The position numbers and the translations under genes were made by a program. The notes beneath the pieces were generated by a model that did not search any database, had not been told where the DNA came from, and was given only the letters and a program-made list of their open reading frames with translations. Below, in pieces: positions 1 through 10,699 of a stretch of 64,000 nucleotides of DNA. Every line of letters begins with the position of its first letter. Within the stretch, counting starts at the first letter, position 1. This stretch comes from Hymenopus coronatus (taxonomy: Eukaryota > Arthropoda > Insecta > Mantodea > Hymenopodidae), in NCBI GenBank assembly GCA_030762935.1, contig CM060900.1, forward strand, positions 400,797,132 through 400,861,131, read 5' to 3'.

Positions 1-765
1 GATACAGCGCCGGAGTCCTGATCAGACTCTGGTACTGTTTAAAAAAAAATGAAGTTACGTGATTTATAATTAAATACTCAAGTGGTTCGTTTTCTTTGGA
101 AGCTTAAAGCTGCCAACGTGTTTCACCATAGCGGCTCGCATGCGTTGTTACCTCTAGGTTAGCGGGTGCATAGTTGATTTTCGTGTGGTCCAAGCGTTAA
201 TTCCCTGCTTATATTACGTTGGCATTTGCGCGATAGAAATAAAATTACGTGCTTTTATTCCCCACATCGCATATTTTCTAATTTTGATATTAAGAAAGCG
301 TCTTAGCGTGAGGACAACATTACGGCTTCTAGACGCTCTGCAGTGATTAGCTTTATTTCAGTTTTTAAATGTTTTATACATATTTGCTTCTGGGATATTC
401 TTAGAGGGTTACTCATTATTTAAGACATTTAAACTAAAACTCTCAGGACACTAAAGTGAATTTTCTGATATCCTGTACTGTTATTAAAATAATATCCTAC
501 AAAAACACTACTGAACAAACACAAATACCACATTTTGTAATGATTTTCATGAATACATCTGAATGACTATCACATTATCACATTCAAACCGTCTCGTCGC
601 TCCTTACAGAGAAAATCTCAGTTGGGAAGAAATAATAGCAGAATAAGTAACGTAGATACAACCCTGTTTATTCTAACAACATACATAAAACTATTAATAA
701 AACGCACAAAAGACTAAAGAAAATAAAGGAAAAAATTAACATACTAAGAAGAATATGCAAACGAA
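1..765. other. No recognisable gene; AT-rich sequence
   Basis: I see no protein, RNA or repeat match. The right end runs into the C-terminal remnant of the hAT transposase. Confidence 0.5.
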
Positions 766-769
766 GAAG

Positions 770-1850
770 TATTTAGTGTTGCGTGGTGCTGTTTCTGTTA
801 TAATCTAATGTAACGCCGCTCAAAATTCTATAATTTTTCAAAGGAGCTATTGTAGAAAACATTGCCAAAATAACATTGTGGTTACATTTACTACTGGTGT
901 TGTCAGGAGGAGATAGCATAGTTTTTGTAATTCGGGTAACACTTCTTGGAGTTCACGTATGTGTGCCCCCAAAAGCCTGTTTCTTGTAGATGACGCTCAG
1001 TTCACTTCGAAGGGACAGTGTCAAACTTTCGTAGCCTTTGTAAGCCGTTAATGGCTTCAGTAGGAAAATTTTGTTCGTATTTAAGGAACTCAGATGAATC
1101 AATAAGTTCTACAAATTTCAATGACCTAATATTTTCAACTCGAGCGTTTGTTTGCATGACTAATTTGTCAATAGTTTCTACATATAGCCTTCGGAAATTA
1201 AGTTTTGGATCAGAAAGGATTTGAAGAGAGATGATTTTCGTTTCCTCGGTTCTTGTGAGGGATCAACAGTTACAATGCTGTGATCGTAGTAATCGTTGAA
1301 ACTGTTTCTCATTTCAGACATAAATTTAGATATTTATTTAATTAATCTCTCTGGAGTAGAACTCAATATCCATGCCTTTAATTTGAAAAATCTTCAACAG
1401 ATGTTCGATCAGATCAGTCAAAACAATTTTAAGAAGAGAATAGATGATGATGTCCTCTGAAACATCCAATAAAACCTCTGGCGACTGCAACAGTATACCA
1501 AAAAGTAGCATTTACTAGGCTTGAATCAAATGCTTCAAGAGAACTCTCATACTCACTATCACGTGTATCAACCTTTCATTATAGCCACTGTGGGTAAACC
1601 ACGGCCAACAATTTTATCCACCAATTGAGATCTTTTGGTGGAACGAGAAAAGAAAGACGAAAGTCCGCTAAGGTGCTGAAAATTATCTTACACTCTATTA
1701 TGTTATTAACTGGCTGAGTCAAAAATAAATTAAGCCTATGAGCTAAACAATGCACAAAAAGAGAATCTGCAAATGTGTGTTTTACTAATGCTTGTGTACC
1801 TTCTAACATTCCAGAAAACCCCCATCATATGCCTGAGCGTGTAGATACTC
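770..1850 (-). pseudogene. hAT (TTF/ZMYM1-type) transposase, C-terminal half, decayed
   Basis: Minus-strand reading gives the second half of a hAT-superfamily transposase of the TTF-finger/ZMYM1 type, the nuclear enzyme that cuts and pastes the transposon. Around 1840-1579 the reading contains AYDGG, then ALVKHTF and FVHCLAHRLNLFL, the family's YDGAxxMSG...HCxAHxLNL core. From about 1290 to 1030 another frame reads NFRRLYVETIDKL, SLKFVELIDSSEFLKY and NFPTEAINGLQ, typical of the region before the C-terminal dimerisation domain. Near 1010-990 comes RSELSVIYK, where the family has RNELSVVY, and near 930-880 PELQKLCYLLLTTPV, where it has LYKLILTIPVTT. Several frameshifts and stops separate these pieces. 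It is the downstream half of the element continued at 2690-3440; the two halves are separated by an insertion. Confident identification, clearly non-functional. Confidence 0.85.
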
Positions 1851-2690
1851 TTTGAGTGTAGATACGTGAAGCGATAGCATTCAGAGGAATATTAAATTAT
1901 TAATATATTAATTTATCTAAGGACGTTATACAAAATTATTCCCCTGTATAGAGGTCTGTCTCAAGAAATCTCCGTGAATACAGGATTTTGTGACCTGAGG
2001 TTTGAAGTCAGGCAGGGTTTCTTTGTTAGGGTAAAGGGGATGTTCTTTTACAACTTCAACTGATGGATTCCCCCGTCGCCCGAAATTCCATAACAACACT
2101 TCCTGCATGCAGGTAACAAATATACGTTTGCGAGGTCTTTCCAAGAAGTGTGAAAACAGAGGTGAGTTAGGATTGGAACGTGGAAGAAGTTGTTCGAATA
2201 TGTGAAGCGTAAACTTTGAAATAACATTAGTAATAAAATTAAAGTAAATCCACGTAGGAGCAGTGTTTGGAAAACACGATGGAGCATGTTGCACTAAAGC
2301 GGAATCACAGAATTGCTCATGATTCATAGCTTTCGTATGTTTAAGATAGATTAGCTAACACCTTTGAAACATTGTGAGCTCAATGCTTGTGCTAATAAGC
2401 ATGTTACACGTCGACAAACATCTTTCCAGTTAAATAAAGTATTATAAGTAGCAATTCTGTGCCGTGTGTATGTGTGCTTTAGGCTAATTTAATAAGTGTG
2501 TTCCCGTTTGTTTCGGCACTGGGTAGGTCGAAAAACATGTTCTACCGACGACTCGGAACCAAACTTCCTGTGTAGCCGAGGGCAACAAGAAGATCAGTGA
2601 CGGGTAGTAACATCATCCAAGTACTTTACTCTGATGACTTGTGATCTTGACGCACACACACCCACCCACAACACACACCCACACACACAT
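1851..2690. other. Insertion interrupting the hAT transposase
   Basis: The hAT protein breaks off at about 2700 and resumes at about 1850, although intact relatives have only about 25 residues between these blocks. So ~800 bp appears inserted. It includes a CA simple repeat at one border (2648-2706) and a 133-codon minus-strand open frame (1926-2327) that I do not recognise. Near the other border a 10-bp direct repeat, gtgtagatac, occurs at 1839-1848 and 1856-1865. The nature of the insert is unknown. Confidence 0.5.
1926..2327 (-). CDS. Unidentified 133-codon open frame inside the hAT insertion
   Basis: A single uninterrupted minus-strand frame lies within the insertion in the hAT remnant. 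Its translation has no motif I can name: no signal peptide, membrane segment, zinc finger or catalytic signature, and a mixed composition rich in Phe, Pro and Asn. A second open frame of 79 codons overlaps it in another phase (2048-2287). In AT-rich DNA stops are frequent, so 133 codons is longer than most chance frames here. It may be a piece of a transposon-encoded protein or chance. I assign no function. Confidence 0.2.
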   Translation of the reverse strand: MNHEQFCDSALVQHAPSCFPNTAPTWIYFNFITNVISKFTLHIFEQLLPRSNPNSPLFSHFLERPRKRIFVTCMQEVLLWNFGRRGNPSVEVVKEHPLYPNKETLPDFKPQVTKSCIHGDFLRQTSIQGNNFV

Positions 2691-2706
2691 ACCCACACAC
2701 ACACGG
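2648..2706. repeat. CA-rich simple repeat
   Basis: Interrupted CA/CCCACA tract between the hAT remnant and the insertion. Confidence 0.9.
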
Positions 2707-3440
2707 ATGCCGCATACGATCTGGGAGACTAGACGGACCACAGTACTGTTTGCACTTAAATCAATAAAACCCAGAAATATTTCCTGAATGTATCCAATTG
2801 AAGACACGTGTCTGATAATTGTCTACAACTGAGATTTGTTACAGGCATCAGAAGCTCATGCAAAAGTATGTTGATGTACGCTACACAATGAGCTTTCTTT
2901 TTGATTGCAGTTAGCAAAGCATTGCTTATAGACTGTATAATGCCATTCTGAATATCGCTAGACATGCCTGAAGAGACAGTTATGTTTTCAGATGCTCGGC
3001 TAACTCGCTGTCATATTCGGCAATTAAGTCAGCGAGTTCAATGTATAGTTGCCACGGTTGGATGAATCAATATCTTCACGATGTCCGCGAAACGCAAGCT
3101 CCTGACAACAGAGGAAAATAACACGCTTATTAAGCGCTTCAACACTTTTCTGTTTTTCACTCTCGCATTAACACTTATCCTCCGGTATTCATTCAACGCA
3201 AGATCTACGCGAGCTGCTTCAAATTTTTATGTGAGATATGCATTTATGTGAATCGCAGATTTGTCATGCTTTTATGTTAGTATGCACATTGTTTCGATTC
3301 CGTAGCCTATGGCGATTTGACATCCGGCTCCTCAAATAATAAGCACACACACCAAAACAGCTTGAGTTTTTCAGAACCTGTTAGCCATTTTGTGTTCCTC
3401 ATAAGGATTTGCATAGAAATGATATATGAATCCTTTCTGA
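2690..3440 (-). pseudogene. hAT (TTF/ZMYM1-type) transposase, N-terminal half, decayed
   Basis: Minus-strand reading of the first half of a hAT transposase. Near 3386-3327 the frame reads KWLTGSEKLKLFWCVCLLFE, the start of a TTF-type zinc finger (family form WLxGSxxxNKLFCWPCLLF). It is followed near 3260 by KHDKSAIHINA, the His-rich end of that finger. Then come FEAARVDLALNEYRR and VKNRKVLKRLI (about 3225-3130), FLCCQELAFRGH and NRGNYIELADLIAEYDSEL (about 3110-3010), and DIQNGIIQSISNALLTAIKKK (about 2960-2890). Two overlapping frames continue to 2690 with QEIFLGFIDLSANSTVVRLV, equivalent to the ERFLGFxDL block. The position that carries the DETSD-like acidic motif in relatives reads as ILLHEL here, so the catalytic motif is damaged. 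There are several frameshifts and stops. No terminal inverted repeats were found. Confidence 0.85.
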
Positions 3441-4354
3441 TTGCTACTTAAGAGATTCGCTAATTGAGGCACTTGTCTATCCCGAAAATAATTAGTTGTT
3501 TGTCCTCACAATTCAACAATCGGAAATATTTAATTAAAGTTTTGGTATGTCCCATTGACACATCTCAATTTATTCGGTCATTACAAAACAAATTAACATT
3601 TAATTTTACTGGCAATACTTCCACAATTAAACTTAGCAATTTACTTTCACCAAGGTATTAGAATATTGAATGAGTTTAAGAGCAAAACTATAAAAGAAAG
3701 ATACACTAAATGACCGGTTGAATGGGGACTAACAGTATTGAAGGAGGTGGGAGCTGCTAAAAAATATGTGTCAATGGCCATGGCAAAGTGCTGCAAACCA
3801 GCACAAGGATCTGTTTAGAGTCCATATGCGTGCACTTTCTCCTGTGGCTTTTCTGCGGATGGAAACATCCGGTTCTTCTTACTCCATCCTCTTTCGATTT
3901 GTTTCTTTTCTACCACAGAATGCCTGTAGGCTATATAGAGCATTTTTGCAGCTAGGTGCATGCCTTATGTGTACAGTCTTTCAATCTAACGTGCCCTTAA
4001 TGTCTATGCTCGGCTTCAATCTAAGCTGCGAAAATAAAAGCTAATACTAGGTACACATGTGCACTATTAAATCAAAGTTTTTAAAATAATTTAATAACAA
4101 CCACACAGCAGAATGTTAGGGCATGCGTAGTATGCTCTGAATATTTGCCATTGATTATACGTATTTTTTATTGCAAACTTGAACAAACACTTAGAAGTTG
4201 CACGTTATTTCTCGAACAACTAGACTTATTATAGTTTCGCGCCAAGGAGCGGCAAGTAGCCAGCCGCGGTTGGACTTCAGTGCGACCAATTTTAGTAGTG
4301 AACTTCGAGAAACACAAATACGTCTGAGATGTATGATATAGTCAGTGAAGTGTA

Positions 4355-4355
<1 letters not shown>
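3441..4355. other. No recognisable gene
   Basis: Contains short open frames on the plus strand (3464-3661; 3766-4044, 92 codons, with an AATAAA at its end) that match nothing I know. I cannot support them as genes. Confidence 0.4.

Positions 4356-4356
<1 letters not shown>

Positions 4357-4431
<75 letters not shown>
4357..4431. repeat. Compound simple repeat (AT)n(AG)n(G)n
   Basis: Pure AT dinucleotides from 4357 to about 4399, then AG dinucleotides to about 4422, then a run of G to 4431. The minus-strand reading Ser-Leu/Ile-Tyr repeats is an artefact of this tract. Confidence 0.97.
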
Positions 4432-4519
4432 ATTGAGAGAGAATTGGTTCAGCAGATTCGTTACAGTTACAGTACATGCAAATAACAGTACATGAAAATA
4501 ACTCAAATATATACCTACG

Positions 4520-5090
4520 TGTTACCGTGCAAGATGGCTCACGGCATCGTGTGATCCTCGCATTCGGGAGGCCCCGAGTCCTTCCCGTTTGCCGGTCAAT
4601 CTGACCAAGGCTTTTTCGTGGTTTTCCCTTGTTGGCGAGGCGAATGCTGGGGTAGTGTATTCTACCGCTGATTTCATCTCATTTAATTTCCCTCTGCAAT
4701 ATTTAAGATTGACTCCGGGGCTCAGTGGCAGTTGGTGTCGGACAGAAGCGCAGAGGTTTGCACTCTGCAATTTCTTCTCGGCCCTGCTAGAAGAGCCGCT
4801 ACTAATGCTGCGGCCGTTTGCCTGCTCCCAATAGAGGGGAAACCTTTAAACAACCCAAGAGTGACGCCTGGAACGATCCTAATGTGGTCGGGTGACTAAG
4901 CCTGTCATTTTAAAGGAACTCTGCACGTCTCTGTCGGCTGCGCCGACCTGGCCAGCATCCCATGCATCTGCTGCGGTTCCTTCACCTTATCCGTCCTCCC
5001 TCAGGAGTATGCACAAAGGATCCATCGGGGATTGAGATGCTACGTGTCCCTTCCATAGCCTGTCTATACTCTTAGTCATGTATACGTGTT
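4520..5090 (+). mobile_element. SINE-A copy 1 (tRNA-derived, ~0.55 kb)
   Basis: The 5' end is tRNA-like: an A-box-like stretch, ATGGCTCACGGC, and ~40 bp later a B-box-like GGCCCCGAGTCC. The body carries markers shared with the other SINE-A copies: GGCGAATGCTGGGG, TCCGGGGCTCAGTG, TGGTGTCGGACAGAAG, TTCTTCTCGGCCCTGC, AACTCTGCACGTCTCTGTCGG and CTGCGGTTCCTTCACCTTA. Non-autonomous, transcribed by Pol III in principle. The open frames on both strands here are chance. Confidence 0.8.
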
Positions 5091-6360
5091 TATTCAATTA
5101 TTTTTTTATTTTGGTTTTTGTTACTGATAGGTGATATTTTTGCTTGATGCTCTTAAAGATAATTTGCTCACTGAAGCTGAAAATCTGTGTTTCAGATAGT
5201 GGTACATATTTGACAATGTATTATCTATAATGGCTATGCATTTAAATTCTATTATACGTTATTTGTAAAAATGCAATCCCACAATTTAAGGGAAAGTTCT
5301 AAATTGACAAACACATAACCATATTAACTTTCCTACCAGTGACGTTTTACCACATGTTATATCACAGTGAAAAAGCAACACTTCTTGCGTCGTCAGATGG
5401 AAAACCTTTTAACAGAGAAAAACACGAAAAATTGTAGCCGGTAAGGTTTCAGTGAACGACCCATCAGCATTAGTCTCTATAGAGCATTTAGTCTGGCAAA
5501 GTTTTGAAACAACTACAACAAATGTAACACCCAATGTGAAGCAGGCCATCTGAAACAGCCAACTATTCCGAAAGATACGGTACTGAAATTTTGCGAAACA
5601 AAAATAGTTATAATTAAAGTACTTGTAAAAATACTGCACTTGAGTTTATCATTATAGAGCCATAATCGAAAGTGTGATCAGTGGCGTATGATTTTAACAT
5701 TTAAAATGGGAGTGTGGGACTAAAAGGTACCACTGGATAGAGCTCTTCGAGACAAGGAACCTTTCTAGAAAACGTTTTTGTTGTTCATATTCTCATGGTG
5801 AAAACTATGTTCTTATTTTTCTTGTGGCTTATATAGGTATTGAGCAGTAGGTTGGGTGGACTAATCTTCGTGGGCTGTGTGTTCTGGAGAGTGGGTACTA
5901 CTGCACAGTGACATGTAGATTCCTGGAGGGCACATGCTGAAACTTAGTCACGATGTGACGGATGGTCCATTGCCACGATTACAGTCGTTTTACCATAGAG
6001 CAAAATAACGCATTAGTTGACACCCTGTTAGTGTTTGAAATCCTAACATAATCGCAGGTAATCACGAGCACCTAAGTACACAGTTAGACGATTGACATTT
6101 TTTCCATCAATTGCTACAACGCAATCGGCCATATTTTTGTGATAGAAACAGCATATACTCACAAATGCTGTGAGAGAAGCTATTGTCAGAAGTTAACATA
6201 ACCACTGCAGAGCTGTTGAGCATGAGCATAGTGCATATTATTTTAAACATCTTTTTTGAGCTCCCAGTACATTAATAATAGCCCCTGCATTACCGGAGAG
6301 ATGCCATCCAACCTACTTCTAAGTATCTATTCGGGTCACCAGTACACGAGCAATAACACG
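5091..6360. other. No recognisable gene
   Basis: AT-rich, nothing recognised. The 76-codon minus frame at 5409-5639 has no known motif. Confidence 0.4.
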
Positions 6361-6362
6361 AC

Positions 6363-6630
6363 ATCCTCTGTGGTCTAGAAGTAACATACTAGCTTTAACC
6401 TCCCAAGATCGCGGAGATTAATGGCTTTTCCAACCTAAAATATCCTTAGTTTGGCTTCCTTCGGAAGGGAAGTAAAGCCCGTTGCCCCGTGTCGTACATT
6501 TATGACACATAAGAAAATCAAACTAATAAAGAGGCCTCTAAGCAAAATAATCGGTCTTTCATGCCCAATAGAGAACGGGACGACGAGAACCACAGCAGCT
6601 AAAGAGCGTTCAGAAATAAAAGTCACTTTC
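6363..6630 (+). mobile_element. SINE-D copy 1 (diverged)
   Basis: Matches the other SINE-D copies: a degenerate tRNA-like head (GTGGTCTAGAAGTAACAT ... CAAGATCGCGGAG), the central GGCTTCCTTCGGAAGGGAAG motif, GAGGCCTCTAAGCAAAAT and the terminal ACCACAGCAGCTAAAGAGCG. More diverged than the copies at 23-29 kb. Confidence 0.8.
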
Positions 6631-6659
6631 AGCAACAGGACACTTAACGAGAGCGTATA

Positions 6660-8145
6660 CTGATATGCATAAAATGTGGCTGTTTAAGGTGCCGAATAAA
6701 ACTCGCCCCACCCTCTAAAAACCTGACTACCCCTTTTAGTCGAGCATAATTCTAGCTACTGACTGGCGGGGTGATTTACCTCCTTTCAACATGACCGAAC
6801 TGCCAAAAGGTAACATTAAAAGCAACCTTGTATTTTTATGCTCATCTATTTTAATGTTGGTTATTCCCGTTCGACAACAGTATCTTTAATCTTAGCCTTC
6901 ACGTTGCTGTGCAATGCATGGTGTCTACAGCTCGTTTCACAACGTATTGCACTATTTAGTATTGCTCACTGCCTGGCCTCTTTCAGTTCCTCCTTATAGT
7001 TAAACAATTGAGCACTAAAAGAGAGCGCAGATTGAAAAATGCTGAAACTAAGCAAGAGTAGGTATTCGACACTGAATAAACTAATAGATGACTCAAACAT
7101 ACTTTGAGTGACAGGACGAGAGCTATTTCTTTCGATATAGTTGTTTGGTCGATTTATGTTCATTGTCTTTTCAAAGCTCTACACATTATTCTTCTTATTT
7201 TTTGTATCAAGCTTTACACTTTTACTTTTAAAAATACCAGGCGTTTTTATTTACGAATTACATTAAAAGTAATTATTTTATTATGTTATTTTATGCATTA
7301 GAACGATGCATATAATGTCAATACACGTAATTAACTACTTTTGGAACAGATTATACCTCAACTTGTGCATCTTTACGTTACAAACGCCTCCCCGCTACCC
7401 TCTCTTTATGCCGCTGATTTATCTGTGTGCACTTCGGAATCCAAAGCCGAGCTTTAGTTATAATTGGTTATTATTTCATATGTGCCTATTGTAGCGAAAC
7501 TTACATAGAGACTGTATTTGAAAAACTCCTTCAATTCAGAACGTGTATAACTCGTTCATTACTTTATTTTATATCCTTGAATTTCAGGCCTATCACATAA
7601 AGAAATAATACCGGCTGAGAGGAGTCAAAAGCTAAATTAAGGTTATCCATAGGTGAAAATTAATGAAAATTCATTCATAAACCTACCTATATTTTTGTTT
7701 TGTGCTTATCATTATCTCAGAATCTTCTAGTTCCATAATCTGCATTTTTATCATTCGATGGTGCGTAGAAGTACTGAAAGTAATTGCCTTGAAAAGTGAC
7801 TGCACGCGCGCACAAGCAACCCCCCCTTAAACGTCATAGCTCACATTCTTGCTTTCTGTGTTCTCCACGTTTTGGGAGATTAAAAATGTTTCGCATGATG
7901 CAAGTTTGGTAAATTAGCTTCAATTTTTTTAAGAAATAAATCTAAGAAGTGCACATGAAAAATAGCAAGTCACTTTTCCTGAAAAATTTATATTTATGAG
8001 CAGGATAATTTTAACATTTGATTGGCTTTTTAAAATTGTCCAAAAATTGCTTTTACAAAGTTAGACTTTTTCCACCAAACTAACAGCCCAACAAAAAAGT
8101 CAATTTTCCATTTTTTTGTTTGTTTTTGCATAAATATTAAAAGGA
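6660..8145. other. No recognisable gene
   Basis: AT-rich sequence with only short chance frames. Confidence 0.4.
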
Positions 8146-8147
8146 GG

Positions 8148-8420
8148 CTGGCCTCGTAGCCCAGTCGGTAGAGCAAATTCCTGCTGAGCAAGGGGTCCCG
8201 GTTTCTGTTCCCGGCTGGGAGTGGAGATGTTTCTCTAGCCAACGACATTCCCTATACTTCCCAGCATCTTGAAATATGAATGAGAGTGCGAAAATGTCTA
8301 TGTGTGCTTTTTAATGAAGAAAATGTAAACCCAACAACAACTGTACACCTCTTCCAAAGGCGGGTTGCAAATGAAGCAATAAAAAACAACTGTATCAAAA
8401 TCAATAAAATCCTTCATGAT
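8148..8420 (+). mobile_element. SINE-E copy 1 (tRNA-derived)
   Basis: Head reads CTCGTAGCCCAGTCGGTAGAGC ending in GGGTCCCGGTTTCTGTTCCC, i.e. A-box and B-box positions of a tRNA. The D and anticodon stems do not fold cleanly, so this is not a tRNA gene. The body (GGGAGTGGAGATGTTTCTCTA, then ATGAATGAGAGTGCG) matches the minus-strand copy at 60950-61205. Confidence 0.75.
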
Positions 8421-8594
8421 ATGGAGCATTTGTTGTGTATGGTTAAACAATTGCTTAAACGATTAATAGCTTCACATCTACTAAAGAAATTGCAATGAGC
8501 TTTGGTATGCACACTATTGTTAGCATGTTTAACGCATGTTATAAATGAGAAGCAAATATATACATTATTATGTAAATTACCAATTTCACTTTAA

Positions 8595-9274
8595 GGTAAC
8601 GCATCCGTGAAATTTGATCAAAAAGTGCAAAAATTGAAAAAAGTTTTTTTTTTTGCCTAATTAATGTAATCCTTGTAGTTCAATTTCCTGTTATTTTTAT
8701 TACCATGTGGCACTTTAAACCGTATCCCATGACGATTTAAATGGATGACTGTAAGTGGGTGATGTGTTTTAACCTTTTCACCATGGTGAAACATTGGTAA
8801 AAATCCGAAATTTGATTTTGGCCAATAGCATTTGGCCTTAAATGTGTCTATTTCAAGTCTAAAATACAATAATTTGCACTAATAATTAAAGTAAGTGAGT
8901 ATAGTAATATGTTTCAAAATTTACAGAACAGGTCTCACACCGGGTGCTTGTACCTGCCCCGTCATTATCCAGGCATGCCCTACCACCGATTATTTAACCT
9001 GGGTACAATAAATGCACATGATAGTTCTGTTCCTGATACTTAAATGCATATTTTGAAAAATAAAAAAATACATTTTTCATCATTATCATAGTGTGGATTG
9101 ATTTGAATTTGGCGCCAGACTTTTTAATTTAAAAATGAATAACTCAAAAATTACTTATGATACATAAAGCAAATTTTAAATCATGTAATTACTGTACAAC
9201 ATAAATACATGTTCAAAATTTCAGGCTGATTAGTTGAAAACTGTTGTATTTAGGAATTTCACAGATGCGTTTCC
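8595..9274. mobile_element. TTAA-flanked inverted-repeat element (piggyBac-like MITE candidate)
   Basis: The left end GGTAACGCATCCGTGAAATT (8595-8614) and the reverse complement of the right end, GGAAACGCATCTGTGAAATT (9255-9274), match at 18 of 20 positions. Both ends are bordered immediately by TTAA (8591-8594 and 9275-9278), the target duplication of piggyBac-type transposons. The 680-bp interior has no transposase I can recognise, so it would be non-autonomous. The superfamily assignment is inference from the TTAA alone. Confidence 0.75.
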
Positions 9275-9278
9275 TTAA

Positions 9279-9695
9279 GGTAAATACCTTACGGAGAGAA
9301 AAAAAAAAAATACGAACTAGGGGAACAGGCCACATTTTATACCACCAAGTTTAGATATATTCGTCAGCCAGGACATTCACCTAATACCATCGCCATACTA
9401 AAACTTTACTCATCAACGAAGGCCTATGTGTAGTAGGGTATTTGTAATTACAGTTGCCTAATATACCTGTTTCATTAGTCAGAAAAATAAAGGAAACGAA
9501 ACACTCGATTGCCATTATATTGAGCAAGATCATCTGAACTTCCTTTGCCAGCCATCATTTTAGTATTTATTCCTATATATTTATATGTAAGAATGAAGCG
9601 CTGTCTGTTGTGGATTTCTCCTTAAAAGATTATGAATTAATAGAAATGTTTCCTATAAAAATTGTTTGTTTTTAATAACTCTTTATCTAATGGTA
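9279..9695. other. No recognisable gene
   Basis: AT-rich, nothing recognised. Confidence 0.4.
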
Positions 9696-9699
9696 TCGT

Positions 9700-9895
9700 T
9701 TTTTAAAATATGCATATTGGCCTTCAGGCATAACCTACTTGGCCAGCAGGAGAGAATGACTTAGAGAGAGCAAAATCACAAAAACACACAACACTATACA
9801 TCCATGATTATAGAGGGATTCGAACTCGCGATCCTTTTGTTGTCAAGCGTTAACGCCAAGCGCACCAACGACCACGGTTACAGGGCCCGGCTAGT
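9700..9895 (-). mobile_element. tRNA-derived SINE fragment (family G)
   Basis: On the minus strand the head reads GTGGTCGTTGGTGCGCTTGG and, about 35 bp on, GGATCGCGAGTTCGAATCCC, an excellent Pol III B box. No tRNA cloverleaf closes. The tail runs into AT-rich DNA. Confidence 0.6.
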
Positions 9896-9904
9896 GGTAC
9901 CTTA

Positions 9905-10480
9905 AACCGAACGAAATGGCTCCGCGGTAGCATTCAAGCTCGCACTCGGGAGGTCACAGGTTGACTCTTGGTGTGTGCCAACTCTGAACATTTGGTTGTG
10001 TTCTCTTGTTGGCAAGGCAAATGTTAGGGAATGCTACCACGGATTTCCTCTCTCCTCATTTTCTCTCATTTCATTTCCCTCTCATGTTATATTTCAACTC
10101 CGGGGCTGATTATCGTTTGGTATCGGAAATATGGCATAGATGATTGCTCATTGACGCTGCTTGTCGGTCATGCCAGATGACAGGCTTTCGAGCCTCCACT
10201 ACTTGTTCCATTTTCTACGGTCCCATTAGAGGGAAGCCTCTGAGTAGTGGCTTGGAGACACGTTTCTAGCGGCCTTCCTGTAGCCCGATGGTCAAGTCTG
10301 GAAGTTTTATGGAACTCTGCGCGTCTTTGTCGGCTACGCCGACCTGTTCTATAGCTCTTACTTCTCTTGCAGTTCATCCGTTCCTCCCGTGGGTGTAGAT
10401 ATGCACAAAAGATCCACTGAGAATCGAAATGCTGGACAAGGTCGAGGTTCTCCGTAACCTGGTCATGGTCATCGCCAATG
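9905..10480 (+). mobile_element. SINE-A copy 2
   Basis: Same order of blocks as copy 1: AAATGGCTCCGCGGTAGC and GGGAGGTCACAGGTTGACTC at the head, TTGTTGGCAAGGCAAATG, CTCCGGGGCTGATTATCG, AACTCTGCGCGTCTTTGTCGG and GCACAAAAGATCCAC. The 170-codon minus-strand frame across this copy (10168-10680) is not a gene. Confidence 0.8.
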
Positions 10481-10699
10481 GTGACCGAGCGATATGGCTC
10501 AGATGACTGACAGTTGTACAGAATGACACTTGTACTGAAGTGGAATTTTTGACATTTATACGGAAGCTTAGAAAATTCCCAGAAATGGCAAGCAGCAACA
10601 ACGAAGAAAGTGGCAGTTGTAGGGAAAGTAGTTGCCTGGCCTGACCTAATACATTCCATAGAAGTGTGACGCGAGTACAATAAAGGTTGGCAGGTTGAG

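Noticed and set aside
4292..4477. 61-codon frame with Ile-Tyr and Ser-Leu repeats
   Set aside because: Artefact of the AT/AG simple repeat.
10168..10680. 170-codon minus-strand frame
   Set aside because: Lies over SINE-A copy 2 on the opposite strand and has no domain; a chance frame in GC-richer SINE sequence.
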